A program made the position numbers and the translations under genes. Shown here piece by piece: positions 18,361 through 28,500 of a stretch of DNA of 64,000 nucleotides (position 1 is the first letter of the stretch; the number at the start of each line of letters is the position of its first letter). The notes under the pieces are model-generated. The model searched no databases, was not told the DNA's origin, and saw nothing but the letters and a program-made list of their open reading frames with translations. Where the stretch lies: the NCBI RefSeq assembly GCF_017255185.1, contig NZ_JAFKCZ010000001.1, positions 62,001-126,000 of the forward strand. Reading direction: 5' to 3'. Source of the DNA: Parahaliea mediterranea (lineage in GTDB: Bacteria; Pseudomonadota; Gammaproteobacteria; Pseudomonadales; Halieaceae).

Positions 18361-19803
18361 ATGCTAGTTCCAGTTCTATTGTCCGGCGGCGTCGGCAGCC
18401 GCCTGTGGCCCGTATCCCGCGAACTCCACCCCAAGCAACTGTTGCCCCTGGCGGGGGAGCTGTCGATGCTGCAGGAGACCCTGCGGCGCACCCGGGGGCT
18501 GGAGGCGGCGCCGCCGGTGGTGGTGTGCAACGAGGATCACCGTTTCATGGTCGCCGAGCAGTTGCGGCAGGTCGGCGCCGAGCCCGCCGCCCTGATCCTG
18601 GAGCCGGCGGGGCGCAACACCGCGCCGGCGGTGGCATTGGCGGCCCTGCAACTGCAGGCCACCGACCCCGAGGCGGTGATGCTGGTGCTGCCGGCGGACC
18701 ATTTGATACAGCAAGTGGATGCCTTTGCCGAGGCGGTGGCCCGCGCCCTGCCGCTGGCGCAATCGGGGCGCCTGATGACCTTCGGCGTGGTGCCGGACCG
18801 GGCCGAGACCGGCTACGGCTATATCCGCTGTGGCAGCGAATTGTCGACGGGGGTGTTCGAGCTGGAGCAGTTCGTGGAAAAGCCCGATAGTGATACCGCG
18901 CAGGGTTACCTGGATAGCGGCGATTTCCTGTGGAACAGCGGCATGTTCCTGATGCGCGCCGCCACCTACCTGGAGCAGCTCGAGGCGCAGGCGCCGGCGA
19001 TGATGGCGGCCTGTCGCGAAGCCATGGCCGGCGCCGCCAGCGACATGGATTTCGTGCGTCCGGACGCGGAGGCTTTTCGCGCCTGTCCCGCCGACAGTAT
19101 CGACTATGCGGTAATGGAGCACACCGCGCTGGGCGGCGTGGCGGCCCTGGACTGCGGCTGGTCGGATATCGGGGCCTGGTCGGCGCTGTGGGAGGTCGCC
19201 GAGCGCGATGAGAGCGGCAATGTCGTTGCCGGTGACGTGCTGCTGGACAACTGCACGGGCAGCTACCTGCGCAGCGAATCCCGCCTGGTGGCCGCCACCG
19301 GGGTGTCCGATCTGGTGGTGGTGGAAACCGCCGACGCGGTATTGGTGGCGGACCGCAACAAGGTGCAGGACGTGAAGCGCCTGGTGAACGCGCTCAAGGC
19401 GCAAAGCCGTCCCGAGGCGGAGCTGCACGCCCGCGTCTACCGCCCCTGGGGCTCCTACGAAACCCTGGTGTGCGCCGAGCGCTTCCAGGTCAAGCGCATC
19501 ATCGTCAACCCCGGGCAAAAACTGTCCCTGCAAATGCACCACCACCGCGCCGAGCACTGGGTCGTGGTCAGCGGCACGGCGGAAGTCACCTGCGAGGACC
19601 GGGTCTTCATGCTGGCGGAGGACGAGTCGACCTACATCCCGCTGGGCCACAAGCACCGGCTCGCCAACCCCGGGCGCATTCCCCTGGAGTTGATCGAGGT
19701 GCAGTCGGGCACCTATCTGGGCGAGGATGACATTGTCAGATTTGAAGACGTCTACGGCCGGGGCGAACAACCTTCCGGCCACAGCGAGGAGATCGACACA
19801 TGA
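18361..19803 (+). CDS. Mannose-1-phosphate guanylyltransferase / mannose-6-phosphate isomerase
   Basis: 480 residues, the bifunctional AlgA/ManC type. The N-terminal nucleotidyltransferase has [14 protein letters not shown] (the family usually has SGGSGTRLWP), FVEKPD and NSGMFL. The C-terminal cupin-type isomerase (about 355-470) has [24 protein letters not shown] and the metal-binding His residues. Makes GDP-mannose from fructose-6-phosphate with the phosphomannomutase at 20636. Overlaps galU by four bases (ATGA). AAAGG precedes the ATG. Confidence 0.94.
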   Translation: MLVPVLLSGGVGSRLWPVSRELHPKQLLPLAGELSMLQETLRRTRGLEAAPPVVVCNEDHRFMVAEQLRQVGAEPAALILEPAGRNTAPAVALAALQLQATDPEAVMLVLPADHLIQQVDAFAEAVARALPLAQSGRLMTFGVVPDRAETGYGYIRCGSELSTGVFELEQFVEKPDSDTAQGYLDSGDFLWNSGMFLMRAATYLEQLEAQAPAMMAACREAMAGAASDMDFVRPDAEAFRACPADSIDYAVMEHTALGGVAALDCGWSDIGAWSALWEVAERDESGNVVAGDVLLDNCTGSYLRSESRLVAATGVSDLVVVETADAVLVADRNKVQDVKRLVNALKAQSRPEAELHARVYRPWGSYETLVCAERFQVKRIIVNPGQKLSLQMHHHRAEHWVVVSGTAEVTCEDRVFMLAEDESTYIPLGHKHRLANPGRIPLELIEVQSGTYLGEDDIVRFEDVYGRGEQPSGHSEEIDT

Positions 19804-20627
19804 TCAAGAAATGCCTGTTCCCGGTTGCCGGTTACGGCACGCGGTTTTTGCCCGCCACCAAGAGCATGCCCAAGGAAATGTTGCCGATCGTCAACAAGCC
19901 GCTGGTGCAGTACGGCGTGGAGGAGGCCATTGAGGCGGGCATGACCACCTGCGCCCTGGTGACCGGGCGCGGCAAGCGCGCCATTGCCGACCATTTCGAT
20001 ATCAGCTTTGAGCTGGAGCAGCAGATCTCGGGAACCGGCAAGGAAAAGTACCTGGAGAGTATCCGCGACGTGCTGGAGAAGGGGGTGTTCACCATGGTGC
20101 GCCAGCGCGAGATGCTGGGTCTCGGCCACGCCATCCTCACCGGCGAGGTGCTGGTCGGCAACGAGCCCTTCGGCGTGGTGCTGTCGGACGACCTTTGCCT
20201 CAACGACGGCATGGGCGTGCTCAGCCAGATGGCGGAGCTGTACAACCAGTTTCGCTGTTCCATCGTGGCCATCCAGGAGGTGCCCCGGGAGGATGTGCAC
20301 AAGTACGGGGTCATTGCCGGCGAGAGTCTCAAGGACGGTATCTTCCGCGTCGACGAAATGGTGGAAAAGCCCGATCCCGACAAGGCGCCCTCCAACCTGG
20401 CGATCATTGGCCGCTATATCCTCACGCCGGATATTTTCGACATCATCCGCGAAACGCCCCCCGGCGCCAACGGCGAGGTGCAGCTCACCGACGCCCTGCA
20501 GACCCAGGCCCGCAAGGGCTGCGTGATGGCCTACCAGTTCAAGGGGCGGCGCTTCGACTGCGGCAGCGTGCCGGGCTTCGTGGAAGCCACCAATTTCGTG
20601 TATGAAAACATCTACCAGCAAGACTAG
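19800..20627 (+). CDS. galU: UTP-glucose-1-phosphate uridylyltransferase (GalU)
   Basis: 275 residues. Makes UDP-glucose. Motifs: [20 protein letters not shown] at the N-terminus, [27 protein letters not shown] and GRYILTP. Its ATG overlaps the upstream stop (ATGA); the mutase gene follows after eight bases. Together the three genes supply GDP-mannose and UDP-glucose for polysaccharide or LPS. Confidence 0.97.
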   Translation: MIKKCLFPVAGYGTRFLPATKSMPKEMLPIVNKPLVQYGVEEAIEAGMTTCALVTGRGKRAIADHFDISFELEQQISGTGKEKYLESIRDVLEKGVFTMVRQREMLGLGHAILTGEVLVGNEPFGVVLSDDLCLNDGMGVLSQMAELYNQFRCSIVAIQEVPREDVHKYGVIAGESLKDGIFRVDEMVEKPDPDKAPSNLAIIGRYILTPDIFDIIRETPPGANGEVQLTDALQTQARKGCVMAYQFKGRRFDCGSVPGFVEATNFVYENIYQQD

Positions 20628-20635
20628 GGGGTTCC

Positions 20636-22000
20636 GTGGCTGAGTTAACCTGCTTCAAGGCCTACGATGTCCGCGGCCGTATCCCGGACCAGCTCAACGA
20701 GGATATCGCCCGCCGTATTGGTCGCGCCTACGCCGAGGTGGTGAAGCCGCGCAAGGTGGTGGTGGGGCACGACATCCGTCTCACCAGCGAGTCGATCAAG
20801 GCGGCGTTGACCGAGGGCCTTCTGGAACAGGGGGTGGATGTCTACGACATCGGCCAGAGCGGTACCGAGGAAATTTACTTCGCCACCTCCCACGCGGGGA
20901 TGGACGGGGGTATCGCGGTCACCGCCAGCCACAACCCCAAGGACTACAACGGCATGAAGTTCGTGCGCGAGGGATCGCGGCCGATCTCCGGTGATACCGG
21001 CCTGTTCGATATCCGCGACCTGGCGGCGCAAGGCAGCTTTACACCGGCGGCCAGGCCGGGCCAGCGCCACGCGCTCGATACCGACCAGGCCTATATCGAA
21101 CACCTGCTGGGCTATGTCGACCCGCCGTCGCTGAAGCCCTTGAAAATCGTGGTGGACGCGGGCAACGGCGGCGCCGGCCGCATCGTCGACCTGCTGGAGC
21201 CGCACCTGCCCTTCGAATTCATCAAGCTGCACCACGAGCCCGACGGCAACTTTCCCAACGGCGTGCCCAACCCGCTGCTGGAGGAGAACCGCGCCGCCAC
21301 CATCGCCGCGGTGCGCGAGCACGGCGCCGACCTGGGCATCGCCTGGGACGGCGACTTCGATCGCTGCTTTTTCTTCGACGAGCGGGGCGATTTCGTCGAG
21401 GGTTACTACCTGGTGGGCCTGCTGGCGGAGTCCTTCCTCAAGCGCGAACCGGGAGCGGGCATCGTCCACGATCCCCGGCTGACCTGGAATACCGTGGCCA
21501 TCACCGAGGCGCTGGGCGGGCGAGCAATCCAGAGCAAGACCGGCCACGCCTTCATCAAGGAACGCATGCGGCTGGAGAACGCGGTGTACGGCGGCGAAAT
21601 GAGCGCCCACCACTATTTCCGCGACTTTGCCTACTGCGATAGCGGCATGATTCCCTGGCTACTGGTAACCGGGCTGATGTCGAGTCGCGGCCAGTCACTG
21701 GCCGCGATGGTCGCCGAGCGCGTGGCGGCCTACCCCTGCAGCGGCGAGATCAACCGCACCATCGACGATCCGGCGGCGGTGCTGGCGAAGGTGGAGGCTC
21801 GCTACGCCGGAGTCGCCGAGAGTATCGAGAAAATCGACGGTCTCAGCATGAGCTTCGGTGACTGGCGTTTCAACCTGCGTATGTCCAACACCGAGCCGGT
21901 GGTGCGCCTGAATGTGGAGAGCCGCGGCGACCGGGCGTTAATGCAGGCGAAGACCGGGGAGCTGCTGGACATGATGGCGGAGGCTGGCCAGCCGGCTTAG
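20636..22000 (+). CDS. Phosphomannomutase / phosphoglucomutase
   Basis: 454 residues, AlgC/ManB type. The phosphoserine loop [14 protein letters not shown], the metal loop [12 protein letters not shown], the sugar-binding [10 protein letters not shown] and the phosphate-binding [12 protein letters not shown] are all present. GTG start with GGGG just upstream. Interconverts 6- and 1-phosphates of mannose and glucose, feeding the two upstream nucleotidyltransferases. Last gene of the operon; followed by hairpins and the convergent porin gene. Confidence 0.94.
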   Translation: MAELTCFKAYDVRGRIPDQLNEDIARRIGRAYAEVVKPRKVVVGHDIRLTSESIKAALTEGLLEQGVDVYDIGQSGTEEIYFATSHAGMDGGIAVTASHNPKDYNGMKFVREGSRPISGDTGLFDIRDLAAQGSFTPAARPGQRHALDTDQAYIEHLLGYVDPPSLKPLKIVVDAGNGGAGRIVDLLEPHLPFEFIKLHHEPDGNFPNGVPNPLLEENRAATIAAVREHGADLGIAWDGDFDRCFFFDERGDFVEGYYLVGLLAESFLKREPGAGIVHDPRLTWNTVAITEALGGRAIQSKTGHAFIKERMRLENAVYGGEMSAHHYFRDFAYCDSGMIPWLLVTGLMSSRGQSLAAMVAERVAAYPCSGEINRTIDDPAAVLAKVEARYAGVAESIEKIDGLSMSFGDWRFNLRMSNTEPVVRLNVESRGDRALMQAKTGELLDMMAEAGQPA

Positions 22001-22052
22001 CGGCCAGGTGTGGCATGCCGGCGGCGGGGAGTGCTCGCCGGCAGGTAAACGG

Positions 22053-22113
22053 CGGCACCGGCTTGAGAGGCGGTGCCGCGCGCTGCGGGCGGGCTATTTT
22101 TCAACAGCCCGCC
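22053..22113. terminator. Paired hairpins between convergent mutase and porin genes
   Basis: Two stems: CGGCACCG/CGGTGCCG (22053-22078) and GGCGGGCT/AGCCCGCC (22088-22113, loop containing TTTTT). They lie between two converging stops and probably act as a bidirectional terminator. No classical T-tract follows on either side. Confidence 0.5.
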
Positions 22114-22118
22114 GGGGC

Positions 22119-23564
22119 CTAGAAAGCGGCGTTGATTCCCAGCATCAGGATGTTGGAGTCCGCGTCGGCGTCGCTGTGGGTCTGGCCATCGGGCACGTTG
22201 CCGCCGCTGATAAAGTTGAGCGGTACATAGCCCTCGGTCCTGATCAGCTCCGCAAACAGTTTGGTGGATGGCGTGAGGAAGCCGGCAACCCCCAGAACCC
22301 ATTGGTCTTGCCGCTCCCAGGGCGAACCGCCGGGACCGGATTCGAAGCGGCTGAAATCCGCGGACCAGTCGACGCGGTAGCCATTGAATTCGCTGCTGAT
22401 ACGCCCGCCCACATCCCAGCTGCTGACCTTGGCCGGGTCAAACTGGGGGATGCTGGGGTTGTAGGTGCCCGGCCACAGCTCCTCGGTCTTGGCGTATTCC
22501 GCCTGTACCATCCAGTTACTGCCGATCAGTTGCGTGTAGGCATCGTAGGCGCCGTTTTCCTCCTCGCAGCTTTCGAAGTGCACAACCGGGTAGTCCTGGC
22601 AATAGGGGCTGCCCTTGAGATAGGAGGCGCCGACGACCCACTGGGTGTCATCCTCAACCTGGAAACGGTAGTTGATGTCGGCGGCAAAGTTATTCAGTTT
22701 GCTGGGCACATTGCTGCCATCGACCGGCACGTTGGCGGCGCGAAACTGGGCCCCGCCCTGAATCCCCATCAGTTTGATACTCAGGCCGTTATTGAGGTAG
22801 CCGGCGTTGATGCCATAGGCAAGGCCGCCAAAGGCGTGCCATACCGTGGAGGCGGTGAAGGGGTTGGGGGTGTCGGTCAGGCCAAAGGGTGTCGCCATTT
22901 TACCCAGGGACAGGTAGAAGGGAGACGCGTCCAAATTCCCCAGCATCACATAGCCGCGGCGCACCTGAACCTGGTTGCGATTGACGTCGGTGATGGTGCC
23001 GGCGCCGAAGCTCTGTTCCGGGTCGTAGAGCATCTCGATGTAGGCGCTGATCCAGTCGCCGAGATTGGCGGTCAGCGCGATTTGCGCCGAGTGCAGCACG
23101 GCCTCAGACACCGTCTTGGTGCGCTGGTTGGAGGAGGTGGGGTGGCGCATCAAATAGCCGAATTTACTCTCGGTGGTTGACTTCTGGTAGTTGGCTATGG
23201 GTGTCACCGCGGCGCTCAGGTACACGCTGTTTTTATCGATGCCGCCGTTCCTCTTGCTTTCCAGGATCAGCTCTTGCTTGCGGTTGATGTTGGTGGTGGG
23301 GTCGAGAATGGCGTAGCTGTAGTCGTGATCGAGTTTGATATACCCGCCCAGGTTTGGCGTGGTGCCGTCTTTTTGCCCACTCTGTTGCGTTGCCGTTGTG
23401 TCTGCGCCCTCTTCGAGCGCCGCGATACGCTGTTTGAGTTGGGCGTTTTCGCTGGCCAACAGCTCCAGTTTGGCGGCGAGCTCTTCCAGAGTGGGTGCGG
23501 CATGTGCAGACATGCTGCCTGCCAGCGTGGCGGCAAGAGCCAGTGATAGCCTGGTTTTTTTCAT
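22119..23564 (-). CDS. Outer-membrane porin, LbtU/DUF3573-like
   Basis: 481 residues. Signal peptide at 1-23 (ends SMSAHA), then a coiled coil (about 27-56, LEELAAKLELLASENAQLKQ) and a beta-rich body ending in aromatic Phe (MLGINAAF), as expected for an outer-membrane barrel. The coiled coil plus barrel layout matches the LbtU-type siderophore porins and the DUF3573 family. Start at ATG 23564. It follows two IPTL-CTERM genes on the same strand, after a 278-base spacer with a strong hairpin. Substrate not known; it may have its own promoter. Confidence 0.75.
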   Translation of the reverse strand: MKKTRLSLALAATLAGSMSAHAAPTLEELAAKLELLASENAQLKQRIAALEEGADTTATQQSGQKDGTTPNLGGYIKLDHDYSYAILDPTTNINRKQELILESKRNGGIDKNSVYLSAAVTPIANYQKSTTESKFGYLMRHPTSSNQRTKTVSEAVLHSAQIALTANLGDWISAYIEMLYDPEQSFGAGTITDVNRNQVQVRRGYVMLGNLDASPFYLSLGKMATPFGLTDTPNPFTASTVWHAFGGLAYGINAGYLNNGLSIKLMGIQGGAQFRAANVPVDGSNVPSKLNNFAADINYRFQVEDDTQWVVGASYLKGSPYCQDYPVVHFESCEEENGAYDAYTQLIGSNWMVQAEYAKTEELWPGTYNPSIPQFDPAKVSSWDVGGRISSEFNGYRVDWSADFSRFESGPGGSPWERQDQWVLGVAGFLTPSTKLFAELIRTEGYVPLNFISGGNVPDGQTHSDADADSNILMLGINAAF

Positions 23565-23723
23565 TGTTAAGTCCTTTTTTTGTGCTGAAATCTTTTTTTT
23601 TGAAGATATTCTTCCGTGAAGAATCTTGGCCAAAAAATGCCGAATGGCATGTATTTGTGCCATCGCATCGTTATCGGCGGTTGCGGATGATACTTGAGCC
23701 GGCGCGGGGAGGGGAAGAATCTT

Positions 23724-23757
23724 GGTGCCCGGACGGACGCTAGCCAGTCCGGGCACC
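23724..23757. terminator. Strong hairpin between IPTL-CTERM gene A and the porin gene
   Basis: 11-bp perfect stem GGTGCCCGGAC/GTCCGGGCACC. A TTTT run follows on the plus side; in the minus (transcribed) direction no T-tract follows. It may still end or attenuate transcription of the upstream operon. The rest of 23565-23842 is AT-rich near the porin start and probably holds the porin promoter. Confidence 0.5.
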
Positions 23758-23842
23758 TTTTCAGAATTGAGGTGAAGCCCTATTCGCGCGGTTGACGCTC
23801 CAGCCGCGCCAGGGCGATTTTTCGCTCGCCGTCGATCCGTGC

Positions 23843-25885
23843 CTACCCGCGGACGCGACGGGCGCCGTACCACCCGGTGAGTCCCGCAAGCAGGATCAGC
23901 AGCCACGGTGAAAGCACGGGGATCGGCTGGGTCGCGCCGGTTCCCGAATCTGTCGCCATGGCGGCGATGGTTACCGGGTCGCGGATCACTCCGTCGGTGG
24001 CGTCGACATCGTAGGGACCGTTGTCCACCACGGTGTAGGTGGCGGTCTGGCCGGAGATGCTCGCGCCGGCCACGGCAATCCACTCGTCGCCCATCAGTTT
24101 GTACAGTCGACCTCCCGCCGGGGGTGTTTCGCCGAAGTCGATGCTGACCTCCACGGATTCGGCGCCGCCACCTGTCGAACACCCGACCAGGGTAAAGGAC
24201 GCCAGCCTCGACAGGGCACTGCCCGGCAGCGCCGGTGAAGCGGGCACCGGCGCGACATCCAGCGCATCGATCTCGCAGGTGGAGGCACCAAAGCCCGGGG
24301 TGATGGTCAGGGTGACACCTTTGGTGGCTACGCGATTGCGGACATGGGGGAAGGCGTCGCTGTTGTCGCCGATACCGTCGCCGTCGGTGTCGTGGGTTTC
24401 ACCGGGGTCGTTGGGAAAGGCGTCGTCAGTGTCGCGCACGCCATCGCCGTCGGCGTCCGGGCAGCCTTGGGCGCTGGCGTCGCCGGCGGTGGTCGGGCAG
24501 GCGTCGGAGGCGTCGGGAATGCCATCGCCGTCGGCATCCGGGCAGCCATCGGCGCTGGCGTCGCCGGCGATGGCGGGGCAGGCATCGATGTCGTCGGTGA
24601 TGCCGTCACCGTCGCTGTCGGGCTTGAAGATGCGGGCGACAATCCCCTGGCTGTCACCGGGGCCGTTGCCACTCCAGGCAACCGTGACCAGGCCGGCGTC
24701 GTTGATATCGACAACAGGCATTTCCTGGTCGCCGGCCGTTGTTTGGTTGACCCGTGTTTCGACTCCTTGCGGGTTCCCGTTTCTGTCGAAGGTGCGCATA
24801 TAGACACCGGTCCCGGAAGCATCGGACCCCATCCAGACGATAACGAATTCCCCCGTCTCGTTGATGGCGACACGGCCGTGCTGTTGATCACCCGTTGTCA
24901 CCGAATTGACCCGTACCGGCGCGGCATGCAGGGCGTTGCCGGAGGCGTTGAGGCGACGCATGAAAATGTCGGTGCCGTCGGCGCCGCTGTCATCGCTGTG
25001 CCAGACCACAATGGCGTTGCCGAAGCGATCTATGCCAACGGATGGCGAATGCAGCGGCGGTGGCTGGGTATTGGCATCGTTGACGATGACCTCATTGAAT
25101 TTCGGGGTGTTCACGTCGTTGTACAAACGGAAGTAGGCATTGGCGTTGGTTTGATCCATCCAGGCATAGCCGATCTGGCCCGATGCGTTGATGGAGATGG
25201 TGGGGGCCCCCTGGTTGCCGGGGAGGGTATTGGTGTTGATCTTGGCCGAATTGGCTCGTTTCATCCCATCGGAAAACCGGTAGGCTGTGCGGCCCACGTC
25301 CTCGCCGTCACCAGTGAAGATGTTCTCGCCGCCGAAGGTCACGATAAACTCCCCGCCCCTGAAGTCCACGGCGGAGCTCCGCTGGTGTCCGTCCAGAATG
25401 TTGGGCACGTCGACGGCCTGCTCCAGGGGAATGCCATTGTGATCGAAGCGGCGCAGCATGACGCCATCACTATTCCAGTGGTTAAGGTCGCCACCGTTCG
25501 CCTCGAGGCGCGTAAACGTGAGCACCACGTTGCCAGTGTTGTCTATGGCGGCGTTGACCCGCTCGGCCTTGCCGACGCCACCGGAGAATTCCGGTGTGAG
25601 CGGGGTTCCGTCCGAATCAAACACCCGGGCACTGACGCCATTGTCGTCGGTCCAGCTCATCACCCAGTTGCCGGCAGCATTCATGTGCAGTGCCGAGCCA
25701 CTGGCAGCGTCAATACGCTGTGCACCGGTGGCGTTGCTGTTGACCCTGAATTCCGTACCCCCCTTGAGCGCGGCGAAACCTGTGTCTGGCAGGAGGGCTA
25801 TCAGCGCCGCGGTGGCGGCCGCGGCCATGGACCTGCCGCGGCCTTGTTGGGTGGACAGGGTTTGGGGGGGGCGAGACAACTGCAT
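23843..25885 (-). CDS. Secreted IPTL-CTERM protein with TSP3 repeats (A)
   Basis: 680 residues. An N-terminal hydrophobic signal (about 18-40) leads into a beta-rich region of WxGS- and VNQTTAGDQ-type repeats resembling a propeller. Then come calcium-binding thrombospondin type 3 repeats (DADGDGIPD, DTDGDGIGD, CPD), a domain ending NGPYDVDATDGVIRDPV that matches the choice-of-anchor U type, and a C-terminal IPVLSPW, hydrophobic helix, RRVRG. The last element is an IPTL-CTERM sorting signal, normally processed by exosortase H. Separated by only 18 bases from its larger paralogue upstream. Ligand unknown. Confidence 0.82.
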   Translation of the reverse strand: MQLSRPPQTLSTQQGRGRSMAAAATAALIALLPDTGFAALKGGTEFRVNSNATGAQRIDAASGSALHMNAAGNWVMSWTDDNGVSARVFDSDGTPLTPEFSGGVGKAERVNAAIDNTGNVVLTFTRLEANGGDLNHWNSDGVMLRRFDHNGIPLEQAVDVPNILDGHQRSSAVDFRGGEFIVTFGGENIFTGDGEDVGRTAYRFSDGMKRANSAKINTNTLPGNQGAPTISINASGQIGYAWMDQTNANAYFRLYNDVNTPKFNEVIVNDANTQPPPLHSPSVGIDRFGNAIVVWHSDDSGADGTDIFMRRLNASGNALHAAPVRVNSVTTGDQQHGRVAINETGEFVIVWMGSDASGTGVYMRTFDRNGNPQGVETRVNQTTAGDQEMPVVDINDAGLVTVAWSGNGPGDSQGIVARIFKPDSDGDGITDDIDACPAIAGDASADGCPDADGDGIPDASDACPTTAGDASAQGCPDADGDGVRDTDDAFPNDPGETHDTDGDGIGDNSDAFPHVRNRVATKGVTLTITPGFGASTCEIDALDVAPVPASPALPGSALSRLASFTLVGCSTGGGAESVEVSIDFGETPPAGGRLYKLMGDEWIAVAGASISGQTATYTVVDNGPYDVDATDGVIRDPVTIAAMATDSGTGATQPIPVLSPWLLILLAGLTGWYGARRVRG

Positions 25886-25903
25886 CTTGAATTCCTTGAA
25901 CAG

Positions 25904-28447
25904 TCAGTTTTGGTGGTTGGAAGAGGTCGCGCGGGCGCGCAGGCGACGGAAGCCCAGTCCGCCCGACAGCGCCGCGAGAAGGGCGAGCGCCCACGTTGGC
26001 AGTGTCGGTACCGGGGTCGCGGCGGCGGGGGCTTGCGCGGGGGGCAGGGCGACAGTCACCGGGTCGCGGATCACACCCGCCGTGGGATCGAGGTCGTAGG
26101 GCCCGTTGTCGGCCAGGGTGTAGGTGGCGACGGAGCCACTGATGCTGGCGCCCGTTATCGCCACCCACCGGGAGTCGAGCAGCTTGTAGAGCACACCGTC
26201 CGCTGGCAGCGCCTCCCCGAAGTCAATGCGGATCTGCACCGTTTCGGGAGTGCCGCCGCCGTGGCAGTTTGTCAGTACAAAGGCGGCCATGCGCGAAAGG
26301 CCATCACCCGGCAACGGGGGAGCGGTGCCCAGGGGCGCGAGTCCGAAACTGCTCACGCTGCAGGTGGAAGCGCTGTCGGCCGGGCTTGTATCCAGGGTTG
26401 CCGCGCCGGCGGTGGCGCGGGTGATCGCGTGGGGATACGGATCGCCGTTGTCGCCCGCGCCGTCGCCGTCGCTGTCGGTGTGCTCGCCGGGGTCGTTGGG
26501 GAAGGCGTCGTCGGTGTCGCGCACGCCGTCGCCATCGGCGTCGGGGCAGCCGTTGGCGCTGGCATCTCCGGGCACCGCGGGGCAGGCGTCGCCGTTGTCG
26601 CCGATGCCATCGGCATCGCTGTCGGTGTGCTCGCCGGGGTCGTTGGGGAAGGCGTCGTCGGTGTCGCGCACGCCGTCGCCATCGGCGTCGGGGCAGCCGT
26701 TGGCGCTGGCATCCCCGGGCACCGCGGGGCAGGCATCGCCGTTGTCGCCGATGCCATCGGCATCGCTGTCGGTGTGCTCGCCGGGGTCGTTGGGGAAGGC
26801 GTCGTCCGCGTCGCGCACGCCGTCGCCATCGGCGTCGGGGCAGCCGTTGGCGCTGGCATCCCCGGGTATCGCGGGGCAGGCGTCGCCGTTGTCGCCGATG
26901 CCATCGGCATCGCTGTCGGTGTGCTCGCCGGGGTCGTTGGGGAAGGCGTCGTCCGCGTCGCGCACGCCGTCGCCATCGGCGTCGGGGCAGCCGTTGGCGC
27001 TGGCATCCCCGGGTATCGCGGGGCAGGCGTCGCCGTTGTCGCCGATGCCATCGGCATCGCTGTCGGTGTGCTCGCCGGGGTCGTTGGGGAAGGCGTCGTC
27101 CGCGTCGCGCACGCCGTCGCCATCGGCGTCGGGGCAGCCGTTGGCGCTGGCGTCGCCGGGTATCGCGGGGCAGGCATCGACATCGTCGGCAATACCGTCA
27201 CTGTCGGTGTCGGGCTTGAACACCCGGGCGAAGATTCCATCGTCATCCCCCGGGCCCCGTCCGCTCCAGGCCACCGCGATGCGCCCGCTGTCATCGATGC
27301 CGACGACCGGATTGGACTGTTTGCCGGAAACGGTTTGGTTGACCGGAATATCCCCGCTTTTCGGCGTTCCGCTGGCATCGAAAAGGCGCATGCGGACCTC
27401 CTCGGGCTCGTAGAAGCCGTCGCCCTCTTCGGGGGTCGCCCAGGCAATCACGAAATTGCCCGCGGTGTTGACGGCCACGGCGGGTAGTGACTGATCGCCG
27501 GCTGTCGTTACGTTGACCCTTACAGGGGCGCCGTCGATCGGGTTGCCCGAGGCGTCGTAGCGGCGCATGTAGATATCGTATTTGTCGCTGCCAGAACCGA
27601 AACCCGACCAGGTCACGATAGATTCGCCCACACTGTTAATGGCCAGGCCGGGGGCGGCATCCAATCGGGTTTGCGTTGTCGCGGTGCTGACGATGGCTTC
27701 ACCGGCAACCGGGTTGCCTCCGGCATCGTAGCTGCGGAACCGCACCGTGAGCGTGGTGTCGTCGAGCCACGCATAGGCGGCTTGTCCCGCCGGGTTTACG
27801 TCCAGTGAAAGCTGGGTCCGGTTGCTGAAGCCGTTGCTATTCACCGGGGTTGCCGCAGTGAGGGGGAGGCCGTCCTGGAAGCGGTAACGCTTGCGCCCCA
27901 TGTCCTGGCCAGCGCCGCCGGCTATGCTCTCGCCGCCAAAGGCAACGATGATGTCGCCGCCGGCGAAGTCCGCCGTGGCCATGTATTGGTGGCCAGTGGT
28001 GTTGTCGGGTATGTCGATGGCCGGGCCGAGGGGGACGCCGTTACTGTCGAAGCGGCGCAGCATGGTGCCCTCGCCCGTCCCGCCGTTCAGGTCGCCGCCC
28101 CTGCCCGCGGTTCTCGAGAACGTCAGCACCACGTTGTCGGATGCGTCTATCGCGGCACCGACGCCGAAGGTGCCTAAGTTGATGCCGCCGTCCAGGATGC
28201 CGCCCAGGGCCTGGCCGTCGGCGTCATAGACGCGCGCGTATGGCCTGGCGTTGTCGCTCCAGCCTATCACCCAGTGGCCGCCGGGTGTCATGCGCAGGGC
28301 ACCCTTGGTGCCGGGAAAGTTGACCTGCAAGCCGGAGGGCGAGTCGTTGACTCTGAATTCCGCCTGGCCCACGACCGCGGCGAAACTCTCAGAGGCCGAG
28401 AGGCCATATAAAAGGAATGCGGCGATGCCGGTGAGTCGTGGACGCAT
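25904..28447 (-). CDS. Secreted IPTL-CTERM protein with expanded TSP3 repeats (B)
   Basis: 847 residues, same plan as the neighbouring 680-residue paralogue: signal peptide (1-23), propeller-like beta repeats (about 24-420), TSP3 region, choice-of-anchor U-like domain (NGPYDLDPTAGVIRDPV), then VPTLPTW, hydrophobic helix and an Arg-rich tail. It differs by five tandem 49-residue TSP3 units, each with DADGDGVRD, DAFPNDPGE and DSDADGIGD, implying many bound calcium ions and a rigid stalk. Predicted cell-surface or outer-membrane display. It follows the dipeptidase gene by 53 bases on the same strand. Confidence 0.82.
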   Translation of the reverse strand: MRPRLTGIAAFLLYGLSASESFAAVVGQAEFRVNDSPSGLQVNFPGTKGALRMTPGGHWVIGWSDNARPYARVYDADGQALGGILDGGINLGTFGVGAAIDASDNVVLTFSRTAGRGGDLNGGTGEGTMLRRFDSNGVPLGPAIDIPDNTTGHQYMATADFAGGDIIVAFGGESIAGGAGQDMGRKRYRFQDGLPLTAATPVNSNGFSNRTQLSLDVNPAGQAAYAWLDDTTLTVRFRSYDAGGNPVAGEAIVSTATTQTRLDAAPGLAINSVGESIVTWSGFGSGSDKYDIYMRRYDASGNPIDGAPVRVNVTTAGDQSLPAVAVNTAGNFVIAWATPEEGDGFYEPEEVRMRLFDASGTPKSGDIPVNQTVSGKQSNPVVGIDDSGRIAVAWSGRGPGDDDGIFARVFKPDTDSDGIADDVDACPAIPGDASANGCPDADGDGVRDADDAFPNDPGEHTDSDADGIGDNGDACPAIPGDASANGCPDADGDGVRDADDAFPNDPGEHTDSDADGIGDNGDACPAIPGDASANGCPDADGDGVRDADDAFPNDPGEHTDSDADGIGDNGDACPAVPGDASANGCPDADGDGVRDTDDAFPNDPGEHTDSDADGIGDNGDACPAVPGDASANGCPDADGDGVRDTDDAFPNDPGEHTDSDGDGAGDNGDPYPHAITRATAGAATLDTSPADSASTCSVSSFGLAPLGTAPPLPGDGLSRMAAFVLTNCHGGGTPETVQIRIDFGEALPADGVLYKLLDSRWVAITGASISGSVATYTLADNGPYDLDPTAGVIRDPVTVALPPAQAPAAATPVPTLPTWALALLAALSGGLGFRRLRARATSSNHQN
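26434..27168 (-). repeat. Five tandem 147-bp repeats inside IPTL-CTERM gene B
   Basis: Units start every 147 bases (26434, 26581, 26728, 26875, 27022), keeping frame (49 codons). They are almost identical. In protein order the first three have PAIP and VRDADD, the last two PAVP and VRDTDD, indicating recent duplication in two sub-blocks. Confidence 0.9.
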
Positions 28448-28500
28448 GGTGGTAACCTCCAGTGCAGATACGTAGAGTTGGAAATGTTGTCGGCAGCAAT

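Noticed and set aside
26434-27168. CRISPR-like array
   Set aside because: Units are 147 bases, contiguous and coding in frame, with no spacers; they are protein repeats.
24344-27487. 1047-codon plus-strand frame with a repeated Val/Gly/Ala-rich unit
   Set aside because: The periodicity comes from the TSP3 repeats encoded on the other strand; no start signal or known family.
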